Positions 1 through 5,489 of a stretch of 5,489 nucleotides of DNA are shown piece after piece. Each line of letters starts with the position of its first letter. The first letter of the stretch is position 1. The position numbers and the translations under genes were made by a program. Source of the stretch: Patescibacteria group bacterium (GTDB lineage: Bacteria; Patescibacteriota; Minisyncoccia; Portnoybacterales; UBA2143); assembly GCA_018829245.1 (NCBI GenBank), contig JAHJUH010000014.1, positions 1-5,489 of the forward strand, in the 5' to 3' direction. The notes beneath the pieces are model-generated. The model had not been told where the DNA came from, did no database searches, and saw only the letters and a program-made list of their open reading frames with translations.

Positions 1-2316
1 TCCTGCTTTAATAAAGAAGTGAATTGTCTTAATTAAATCTTCTTGAGAAAACTTATTTCCTTGTTCAATTATGACATCTATTTGTTCTTTAGTCAATTCT
101 GATGCTACTAATTTTACTAAATCAGGATCAATTTTAAGAATTAACATTTTTCTTAAATAACTTATTAAAGATTTAGTAAATTGAATTAAATCATATCCTT
201 GGCCAGCTACTTGGTTAATATGGGAAATTGCCTTGCTATTATTCTTCTCTGTTAAATATTGAACTAAACTCTGAACTGCTTTAATATCAGTAACGCCTAA
301 GATTGTCTGAACTTCTTCTAAAGTAATCTTTTTATCTTCTAATGATATAATCTGGCCTAATAAACTTTCGCCATCGCGAATTGAACCATCAGCATTAAGA
401 GCGATTAATTCTAAAGCTGGTTTTTCAATATTTACTTTTTCCTGTTCAGCAATCCAATTCAAACGTTGAACTATTTTATCTAAAGTTAGTTTATGAAAAT
501 CAAATTTCTGACAGCGCGAAATAATGGTCTGGGGAACTTTATGAATTTCTGTAGTAGCTAAGATGAATATAGCGTGAGTTGGAGGTTCTTCTAATGTTTT
601 AAGCAAAGCATTAAACGCTGGGCCTGTTAACTGGTGACATTCATCAATAACAAAAACCTTGTATTTAAGCTGATTAGGAATGAATTTAATTCCATCTCTT
701 AATTCCCTAATTTCATCAATTCCCCTGTTAGAAGCTGCATCAATTTCAATTAAGTCCAAAGATTTTCCCTGACTGATTTCCTGACAAACTAAGCATTTAT
801 TACATGGTTCAGAATTCTTTCTTTTTTCACAATTAACTGCTTTAGCTAATAATCTAGCCATAGTTGTATTATGCACAATAAAATCATTTGCAACAAAATT
901 ATGTGTTTCTGGAATTGTCAAATCATATACTTGATGTTTGCCAATATATTCAATGTTAACTATACGGTCCCAATAAATATCGGAATTCGCAACATTACAA
1001 ACCTTTTGAGAATTAAACACTTCTCCATAAATGCGTAACTTATCACGAGACGGCGCATGAATACAAGGTACTGCGTTTTTCGGTCGTTTATAATTTAATG
1101 CTAATCCTACCTCATTCCATGTTTTACCGACAAGCTCTTTTTCACTTCTAACCAAATCATAAATTTCAACTGGAATTGTATCATAATTAGAATTGGTTGA
1201 TCGATTGCTTAAAAATGTAATCATACTTTGAAGTTTTTCTGCTTTTTCCCCTATAAAACCTATTTCATTAGCAAAAACCGAAATACTTTCTCGATGGCTA
1301 ATATCTAAAGCCCAATTAGGACAAATATTTCCGTTATAAACTACTGGTTTATATCTGATTCTAGCAATTATTCCAAAACGAAGTAATAAATGTTGAACTT
1401 GATCGATAAGTTTTTTAGAAGCAGAATAATAAGAAATGGTTGGCGTACTTGTAAAATCTACTCCACCATCTCCACTGTATAAAGTTTTCAAAAACAGACC
1501 AATTAAAGATCTATCTAATTGAAAAATAATTTTTGGAATAGTTTTATCTTTTGATTTTTGACCAACCAATCCTAATTCTTTAGCAAATTTTTTTACAGAG
1601 TTTTTTGATTCTCCAGGTTTGTTTATCCAATTCTGACGAACAATTTGAGTTGCCCGATAGGTTGGTATTCGAGTCCCATGAGAATCATATTTAACTACTT
1701 TAATATTTTCGAACTTTTTTACTGCTAAAATAAAATCATCAGCCAAAATAGGATCAGAATTAGTAAATCCAATTGATCCTTTTAAATCATAAATCGATCC
1801 CTCTGTAATAAGATGTGCTACCAGTTTAATGTGATTCTCGGGCATATTTCTTGTTCCATTAATAGGTAAAACTCTAGGAATTCCTATACGATCATTAATT
1901 TGTAATTCAGAAAGCTTTTTCCATCCTTTAATCGTTAAAAATGGATGTGAAAGCGTAACTTCTATTTCTTTTCCTAATGCGGTTGTTACTTTATAACAAG
2001 GTTTTATCCCATCATCGATATAATCAATTGGCTTAGTATGTTTCAACTTATAATCCTTACTAAGAGTAAAAAGATTAATTTTCCTCTGTTCATAAACATC
2101 CTTAGCTGTTAAGATTTGTCCTGTACGAGAATCAACAATATTAGTATCATACTTTACACATTTTCCTGTTCCGCGAGGGCCAGTAAATAAATATGCATGG
2201 GCTACTTTATCCAATTTCAAAGCATTGGTCAGGGTTTTAACAATATGTTCCTGACCAATAATCTCAGAAAAACTCTGAGGACGATATTTACGATATAAAA
2301 CGAGATTATTTGACAT
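1..2316 (-). CDS. dnaX: DNA polymerase III subunit gamma/tau (DnaX), intein-containing, 3' end beyond window
   Basis: DnaX is the ATPase motor subunit of the clamp loader, which opens the beta sliding clamp and places it on primed DNA at the replication fork. The frame is open for 772 codons from the ATG at 2314-2316 to the window edge with no stop, so the C-terminus is missing. The N-extein (residues 1-52) has the DnaX signature YRKYRPQSFSEIIGQEH and Walker A GPRGTGK; a 431-residue intein follows (residues 53-483); the C-extein then resumes with TTMARLLAKAVNC. In spliced numbering I see the four zinc-ligand cysteines C65, C74, C77 and C80, Walker B VFVIDECH (D127, E128), sensor 1 LATTE, the arginine finger SRC (R170) and sensor 2 GSIRDGESLLGQ. 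These positions lie within one residue of those in E. coli DnaX. About 341 extein residues are visible, covering the AAA+ domains and part of domain III. The start lies 3 nt after the gtrA stop, and a weak AAGAAG ribosome-binding match (2323-2328) lies 6 nt upstream of the ATG. Confidence 0.97.
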   Translation of the reverse strand, partial: MSNNLVLYRKYRPQSFSEIIGQEHIVKTLTNALKLDKVAHAYLFTGPRGTGKCVKYDTNIVDSRTGQILTAKDVYEQRKINLFTLSKDYKLKHTKPIDYIDDGIKPCYKVTTALGKEIEVTLSHPFLTIKGWKKLSELQINDRIGIPRVLPINGTRNMPENHIKLVAHLITEGSIYDLKGSIGFTNSDPILADDFILAVKKFENIKVVKYDSHGTRIPTYRATQIVRQNWINKPGESKNSVKKFAKELGLVGQKSKDKTIPKIIFQLDRSLIGLFLKTLYSGDGGVDFTSTPTISYYSASKKLIDQVQHLLLRFGIIARIRYKPVVYNGNICPNWALDISHRESISVFANEIGFIGEKAEKLQSMITFLSNRSTNSNYDTIPVEIYDLVRSEKELVGKTWNEVGLALNYKRPKNAVPCIHAPSRDKLRIYGEVFNSQKVCNVANSDIYWDRIVNIEYIGKHQVYDLTIPETHNFVANDFIVHNTTMARLLAKAVNCEKRKNSEPCNKCLVCQEISQGKSLDLIEIDAASNRGIDEIRELRDGIKFIPNQLKYKVFVIDECHQLTGPAFNALLKTLEEPPTHAIFILATTEIHKVPQTIISRCQKFDFHKLTLDKIVQRLNWIAEQEKVNIEKPALELIALNADGSIRDGESLLGQIISLEDKKITLEEVQTILGVTDIKAVQSLVQYLTEKNNSKAISHINQVAGQGYDLIQFTKSLISYLRKMLILKIDPDLVKLVASELTKEQIDVIIEQGNKFSQEDLIKTIHFFIKAG
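868..2160 (-). other. Intein in DnaX Walker A motif (431 aa, with homing endonuclease)
   Basis: This in-frame protein-splicing element has all splicing motifs of a class 1 intein. Block A starts with C1 (CVKYDTNIVDSRTG). Block B contains TLSHPF, with T69 and H72 as the TxxH pair. Block F reads VYDLTIPETHNF (residues 411-422). Block G ends NDFIVHN, with the penultimate H430 and terminal N431. The first C-extein residue is Thr, an accepted nucleophile. Removing residues 53-483 of the precursor joins GPRGTGK to TTMARLLAK and restores a perfect P-loop, so both boundaries are fixed to the residue. Between blocks B and F lies a LAGLIDADG endonuclease domain. DnaX inteins are known, for example in the cyanobacterium Synechocystis, and that one is of very similar length from memory. 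Every key splicing residue is present, so splicing is expected. Whether it is conditional cannot be told from sequence. Confidence 0.96.
1201..1839 (-). other. LAGLIDADG homing endonuclease domain within the DnaX intein (approximate limits)
   Basis: This domain gives the intein mobility by cutting intein-free dnaX alleles, so that repair copies the intein in. Motif 1 is LVAHLITEG at intein residues 113-121, with the acidic catalytic position at E120. Motif 2 is LKTLYSGDG at intein residues 224-232, with D231. The 111-residue spacing suits the two-motif monomeric (DOD) family. The flanking segments look typical: GFTNSD after motif 1, and SYYSASKKLIDQVQHLLLRFGI after motif 2 (given here without a break only to show the strand-helix pattern). 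No stop or frameshift interrupts the domain, so cleavage activity is plausible. The limits are estimates taken between splicing blocks B and F, and the target site would be the intact Walker A codons of dnaX. Confidence 0.85.
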
Positions 2317-2319
2317 ATT

Positions 2320-2757
2320 TTACTTCTTAAAAACAATAAACTTATACCCTGTAAAATTCCAAATCAAGGAAACGCCAGTGGCAGCTGCCTTGGCTAAATT
2401 AGCCCAAAGTTCTTTGCTTAATCCAAAGAATGGAGGAATATAAGTAGCTATTCCAAAAACAATACTACTATTAATTGCCATTCCAATCAAGGTAATAAGT
2501 ATAAATTGAGAAAACTTCTTGCCTGTTTCAGATTCTTCCTTATCTTTAAAAACCCAGAATTTGTTCCAAAAATAGCTGTTAACTACTGCAATGGTAAAGG
2601 AAATCATATTAAGCAGAATCAGCCATTTTCCACTGTAAATCTTAAACAGCCACATTAGTAAATTCAAAATACTAAAATCAATGCCTGTATTTACAAAACC
2701 AATAACTACAAACTTACTAAACTGAGAAATAAATTGCTTTGTTTTTTCATTAAACAT
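2320..2757 (-). CDS. GtrA-family small membrane protein
   Basis: The 145-residue protein is of normal length for the GtrA family. These four-helix inner-membrane proteins are thought to help move polyprenyl-phosphate-linked sugars across the membrane for glycosylation of surface polymers. Four hydrophobic segments lie at about residues 15-38, 45-62, 83-105 and 118-138. The family pattern is clear: FVVIGFVNTGIDF in helix 1, NSYFWNKFWVFK after helix 2 and its internal echo WNFTGYKFIVFKK at the C-terminus. The basic-acidic loop KDKEESETGKK (71-81) separates the two halves. The ATG lies 1 nt after the stop of the upstream Clp-type gene, and the TAA lies 3 nt before the dnaX ATG, so translation is probably coupled within one operon. 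No good Shine-Dalgarno sequence precedes it, which fits coupling. No glycosyltransferase is in view, so its substrate cannot be inferred. Family assignment is firm; the exact role is not. Confidence 0.88.
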   Translation of the reverse strand: MFNEKTKQFISQFSKFVVIGFVNTGIDFSILNLLMWLFKIYSGKWLILLNMISFTIAVVNSYFWNKFWVFKDKEESETGKKFSQFILITLIGMAINSSIVFGIATYIPPFFGLSKELWANLAKAAATGVSLIWNFTGYKFIVFKK

Positions 2758-2758
2758 A

Positions 2759-5320
2759 TTAAATTTTTGCGGCTTTCTTTATTTCAAAAGCCAATCCTTT
2801 CTTTAAAATTAATTTATCACGACGTTTAATTTTATCTTCTAAGAATAATTTAGCTAAATCACTTTCTACTTTATCTTGAATTACTCTTTTTAAAGGCCTG
2901 GCTCCATACAATGGATCATAGCCAGCCTGGGCTAATTCTTCAATGGCTTCTCTTTCTATTTCAAAACCAACTCCTTTTTTTTCTAATCCCTGTCTAATAT
3001 CATTAAGAAATAGATTAGTGATTTTAATCATATTATCCATAGACAATGATTTAAATAAGACAATTTTATCAAAACGATTTAAAAATTCAGGCCTAAAATG
3101 TTCTAATAAAACGCTATCTTTTAATTGTTTGTCAATTTCCTCATAAGCAATTCCTTGTCTAATTTTTTCTTGAATAAATTGAGTTCCAGCATTAGAAGTA
3201 GCAATTAAAATAATATTAGTGAAATTTATTGTTTCTCCAGAAGCATCAGTTAATCGCCCATCATCCATTACTTGTAAAAACAAATTAAGAATATCAGGAT
3301 GAGCTTTTTCTATTTCATCTAAAAGCAAAAGCGCATAAGGCTGGCGCTTAACTGATTCAGTTAAATACCCTTTTTCTATGCCCGTATCAGTTCGCAAACC
3401 AATTAATCTTCTTAATCCTCGTTTCTCCTGATACTCAGACATATCTAAACGAATCATTCTTTTTTCATTGCCAAAATAGATTTGAGCTAATGTTTTAGCT
3501 AATTCTGTCTTGCCTACTCCAGTTGGCCCGATAAAAAGAAAATTAGCCACTGTTTTCTTCTTGCCTTTTAATTCAATTCTGCTTCTTCTTAAAGCAGAAG
3601 ACATTGCTATTACTGCTTCTTCCTGATTAATTAATCTTTGATGAATTAATTCTTCTAATTGGAGTAGTTTTTCTTTTTCTGTTTCTTGAACTTGTCCTAA
3701 AGGAACGCTTGTTTTCTGAGATACTAATTCAATAATATCCTTTTCTTCAATTAAATCGTCTTTCCTGCCTTTAGTATGATAAGCTGCTTCAGCTAATAAA
3801 TCCATGGCTTTAGCTGTTAAGGATTTTCCATAAATATATCGGTCAGCTGAATCAATTGCCTGTTCAAGCGCGTCAACTGAAAAAAGAACTTTTAGTTTTT
3901 TCTCAATAATAAATATCTTGCTGATTAAAATCTGCCAAAGCAAATCTTCTTCAGGAAGAACTATTTCAATTTTATTCAAAACCCTTCCTAAAATCTTTCC
4001 TTCAATCTTAGAAGAAAATCCTTCATTTGAAACAGTTCCAATAAAAAAGAAAGTGTTTTCTTCTAAAGTTGAAGCTAAAATCTCTGCAAAATCCAAACCA
4101 CTGGCCTGGCTTTTTAAACCAGCCAAACTATCAAGATTTTCAATAACTAAAACAATATTACCAGCTCTGGCAACTTCAAACAAAGCTCTTTTTAAATATT
4201 CTTCTCCTTTTTCTTTAGCTCCGCTTAAACTAACCAAACTACTAACATCTAATTGAATTAATCTTTTATCTTGTAAAAAATTAGGAACTTCTTCTTGAAC
4301 CATCATTTGGGCAATTTTCTTTAGAATGGCTTTCTTGCCTATGGAGCTTTCTCCAACTAAAATCACTTTTCCTTCTCCAGAACTAAAAAAATTAAAAATT
4401 CTTTCAATTTCTTTTTCCCGACCTAAAACCATTTCAAATCTTCCTTGCCTGGCTAAAAGAGTCAAATCCTGGCTAACTTTATCTAAAAGAGGAGTTAAAA
4501 CAGCAGTCATTGTCCTATCTAACTTGCCTTTTGGCTTTAAAAACCGTTTCCAGAAAAAAGATCTTTCTGCTTTTTCTATTTCTTTCTCTAATTTAGCCCA
4601 TTGAATGGCTCTTTCAATTTCTTTGGAGCTAATTCCAAACTCATCAAAAATCATTCCTACTAAATTTTTTTGCTGGCCTAATACCCAAAGAATGTCTAAA
4701 TAGCTAATTTGATTCTTTTGTTCTCTTAAACAAAGTTCATAGGCATCAATAAATATTTTCTTGAAATCAGCAGCCATTTCTATCCCTAAAATACTCAGGC
4801 CTTTTTCTGGTTCTGGGAAAAAAGAAGAACTGTTTAAAATTTTCTTTGTCTTTTCTATTACCTGATCAGGATGGCAATTCAAACGTTTTAAAATCTTTTT
4901 AAAATCTTTTCTTTTAACAAAAACAGCAAAAAGATGGATTGGGCGTAAAAAACGATATCTTTTCCTATAACAAAGCATCCATGCTTTTTCTAATGATTCT
5001 TGAGCTGCTGCGTCTAAAAACAAAGAAACATCTATTTCTTCTTCTTTGTCTTTGTCTTTTATTAAAGAATAATCTAATCCAATTTTACTAATCTTTTCTT
5101 TTCTTCTATGCAATAGATAAAAAAGAAACATATCAGTTAATAGGGAGAAATAGAAGATATTAAAAATTTGTTTAGGATCGTTTAATGAATAAAAAAAAAC
5201 AAATAGTCCGTAAATACCAAATAAGAATAGGAGAATAATAATCAGCCAACCTAAAAAAGCTCTTAGTCTTCTCTGACTAATTCTTAAAATATTAAGATGT
5301 GGTTTAAAAACAAAGTTCAT
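2759..5320 (-). CDS. Membrane-anchored Clp/AAA+ ATPase (ClpC/ClpA-like) with degenerate first ATPase domain
   Basis: This 853-residue, two-domain Clp-type ATPase is read from the ATG at 5318-5320; an in-frame TTG at 5330-5332 would add 4 residues but lies inside an inverted-repeat arm. Two hydrophobic helices (about 22-44 and 52-71), with basic residues on both outer sides, suggest a membrane hairpin with the ATPase in the cytoplasm. Two Clp_N-like repeats follow (about 101-241). NBD1 (about 279-516) is degenerate: Walker A is GESSIGKK (323-330), Walker B is LVIENLD (E394, N395), the usual pore tyrosine is E370 and the ERRF arginines are reduced to GRVL. The coiled-coil M domain is absent. 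NBD2 has intact Walker A GPTGVGKT (598-605), Walker B LLLLDEIEKAHPD (D668, E669), sensor 1 N710, arginine finger LNRFD (R749) and sensor 2 GAR (806-808). Its pore segment GLRTDTGIEKGYLTE lacks GYVG, and no VGF/IGF ClpP tripeptide is seen. A role as a membrane-tethered unfoldase or remodeller is inference; clpC would be too specific a name. Confidence 0.9.
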   Translation of the reverse strand: MNFVFKPHLNILRISQRRLRAFLGWLIIILLFLFGIYGLFVFFYSLNDPKQIFNIFYFSLLTDMFLFYLLHRRKEKISKIGLDYSLIKDKDKEEEIDVSLFLDAAAQESLEKAWMLCYRKRYRFLRPIHLFAVFVKRKDFKKILKRLNCHPDQVIEKTKKILNSSSFFPEPEKGLSILGIEMAADFKKIFIDAYELCLREQKNQISYLDILWVLGQQKNLVGMIFDEFGISSKEIERAIQWAKLEKEIEKAERSFFWKRFLKPKGKLDRTMTAVLTPLLDKVSQDLTLLARQGRFEMVLGREKEIERIFNFFSSGEGKVILVGESSIGKKAILKKIAQMMVQEEVPNFLQDKRLIQLDVSSLVSLSGAKEKGEEYLKRALFEVARAGNIVLVIENLDSLAGLKSQASGLDFAEILASTLEENTFFFIGTVSNEGFSSKIEGKILGRVLNKIEIVLPEEDLLWQILISKIFIIEKKLKVLFSVDALEQAIDSADRYIYGKSLTAKAMDLLAEAAYHTKGRKDDLIEEKDIIELVSQKTSVPLGQVQETEKEKLLQLEELIHQRLINQEEAVIAMSSALRRSRIELKGKKKTVANFLFIGPTGVGKTELAKTLAQIYFGNEKRMIRLDMSEYQEKRGLRRLIGLRTDTGIEKGYLTESVKRQPYALLLLDEIEKAHPDILNLFLQVMDDGRLTDASGETINFTNIILIATSNAGTQFIQEKIRQGIAYEEIDKQLKDSVLLEHFRPEFLNRFDKIVLFKSLSMDNMIKITNLFLNDIRQGLEKKGVGFEIEREAIEELAQAGYDPLYGARPLKRVIQDKVESDLAKLFLEDKIKRRDKLILKKGLAFEIKKAAKI

Positions 5321-5330
5321 AATACTATTC

Positions 5331-5435
5331 AAGGTCCGACCTTAAAACCCCTAACCTTTCCATCTAAAATACTTAATACGTGAAAAGGATATAAGATTTC
5401 GTTTGCTAAGGTTAGGGTTTTTAAGGTCGGACCTT
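5331..5435. repeat. 105-bp inverted repeat: 28-bp arms, 1 mismatch, 49-bp spacer
   Basis: The left arm (5331-5358) and right arm (5408-5435) are reverse complements at 27 of 28 positions; the only mismatch is C5348 opposite T5418. The outer 13 bases of each arm (AAGGTCCGACCTT at 5331-5343, AAGGTCGGACCTT at 5423-5435) are themselves palindromic except at the centre, so they also repeat directly. The element fills almost the entire gap between the upstream reading frame and the Clp gene. In RNA it would make a very stable hairpin whose base lies 10 nt before the Clp ATG. No U-run follows either arm, so it does not look like an intrinsic terminator. It could be a MITE- or REP-like mobile repeat, a regulatory leader hairpin or a protein-binding site. 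No target-site duplication is evident. Confidence 0.9.
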
Positions 5436-5489
5436 AGATTAATTGCCAAACGGCAAAAACAGGCAAAATTATCCAAAGAAATAATATAA
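5434..5489 (-). CDS. Possible C-terminal end of a hydrophobic protein (5' end beyond window)
   Basis: One minus-strand frame enters from the right edge and reads ILFLWIILPVFAVWQLI before a TAA at 5434-5436. The peptide is strongly hydrophobic and looks like a C-terminal transmembrane helix. The frame agrees with the direction of the downstream genes, and its stop falls at the outer edge of the inverted repeat, as expected if the repeat sits in the intergenic space. Only 17 codons are visible, so chance cannot be excluded and no family can be named. Confidence 0.35.
   Translation of the reverse strand, partial: ILFLWIILPVFAVWQLI

Noticed and set aside
868..2160. dnaX read as two broken genes with a foreign gene inserted between
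   Set aside because: All three parts share one uninterrupted frame, and the junctions carry exact intein splice motifs, so it is one gene encoding a precursor that should splice.
2943..3146. Open frame on the plus strand
   Set aside because: It lies wholly inside the Clp-type gene on the opposite strand. The translation has low-complexity Ser/Leu/Ile composition and no recognisable domain.
3918..4604. Two further plus-strand open frames opposite the Clp gene (3918-4256 and 4326-4604)
   Set aside because: Both are antisense shadows of the NBD1 region, rich in Ser, Lys and Pro from complemented Leu, Glu and Phe codons, with no domain signal.
5330..5332. TTG as the start of the Clp-type protein
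   Set aside because: It would add only four residues, lies within the inverted repeat arm, and an ATG follows 4 codons later. Neither start has a good ribosome-binding site, so the choice of ATG rests on codon preference.
5359..5407. A minus-strand promoter in the spacer between the repeat arms
   Set aside because: The spacer is AT-rich and contains TATAT-like and TATTTT-like hexamers, but none has a convincing -35 partner at 16-18 nt spacing.
5331..5435. The large inverted repeat as a rho-independent terminator
   Set aside because: No U-tract follows the stem in either direction, the loop of 49 nt is long, and the stem includes A/T-rich pairs in its middle.
5443..5456. Small hairpin TTGCC-AAAC-GGCAA as a terminator or operator
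   Set aside because: A 5-bp stem with no following U-run on either strand is easily found by chance, and on the minus strand it falls within the probable coding tail.
5351..5488. A 46-codon minus-strand frame reading through the repeat
   Set aside because: It has no hydrophobic or domain pattern, runs through the non-coding inverted repeat, and competes with the more protein-like hydrophobic frame that stops at 5434.

Overview
The window is AT-rich, roughly one third G+C by eye, and uses the standard code: Trp is TGG and TGA never occurs in frame. It is densely packed, with every gene on the minus strand. The gene styles (compact layout, a short GtrA-like protein, a membrane-anchored Clp-type ATPase, a DnaX carrying an intein) suggest a small-genome bacterium, perhaps of the Candidate Phyla Radiation (Patescibacteria). 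That assignment is inference, because no marker gene fixes the lineage.

Transcription runs from right to left. At the right edge (5434-5489) is what looks like the last 17 codons of a hydrophobic protein. Its stop codon lies at the edge of a 105-bp inverted repeat (5331-5435), which fills almost all of the only real intergenic space. Next come a large Clp/AAA+ ATPase with an N-terminal membrane hairpin (2759-5320), a small four-helix GtrA-family membrane protein (2320-2757), and dnaX, the clamp-loader subunit of DNA polymerase III (1-2316). The dnaX gene runs off the left edge. The three complete junctions are very tight (1 nt between clp and gtrA, 3 nt between gtrA and dnaX), so the genes are probably co-transcribed and translationally coupled.

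The most notable feature is a 431-residue intein inside DnaX. It is inserted exactly between the Lys and Thr of the Walker A motif and contains a LAGLIDADG homing endonuclease with both acidic residues present. The ATP site of the clamp loader is therefore split until the protein splices. A single open frame of 772 codons covers N-extein, intein and the visible C-extein.

The second notable feature is the Clp-type protein. Its first ATPase domain has lost the canonical Walker A Thr, Walker B Asp-Glu, pore tyrosine and paired arginine fingers, while the second keeps its ATPase motifs. It lacks the middle coiled-coil domain, the canonical GYVG pore loop of domain 2 and a recognisable ClpP-binding tripeptide, and it is predicted to sit in the membrane. 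It may be a membrane-tethered unfoldase or remodeller rather than a standard ClpC. No functional link between Clp, GtrA and DnaX can be shown; the cluster may simply reflect genome compaction.
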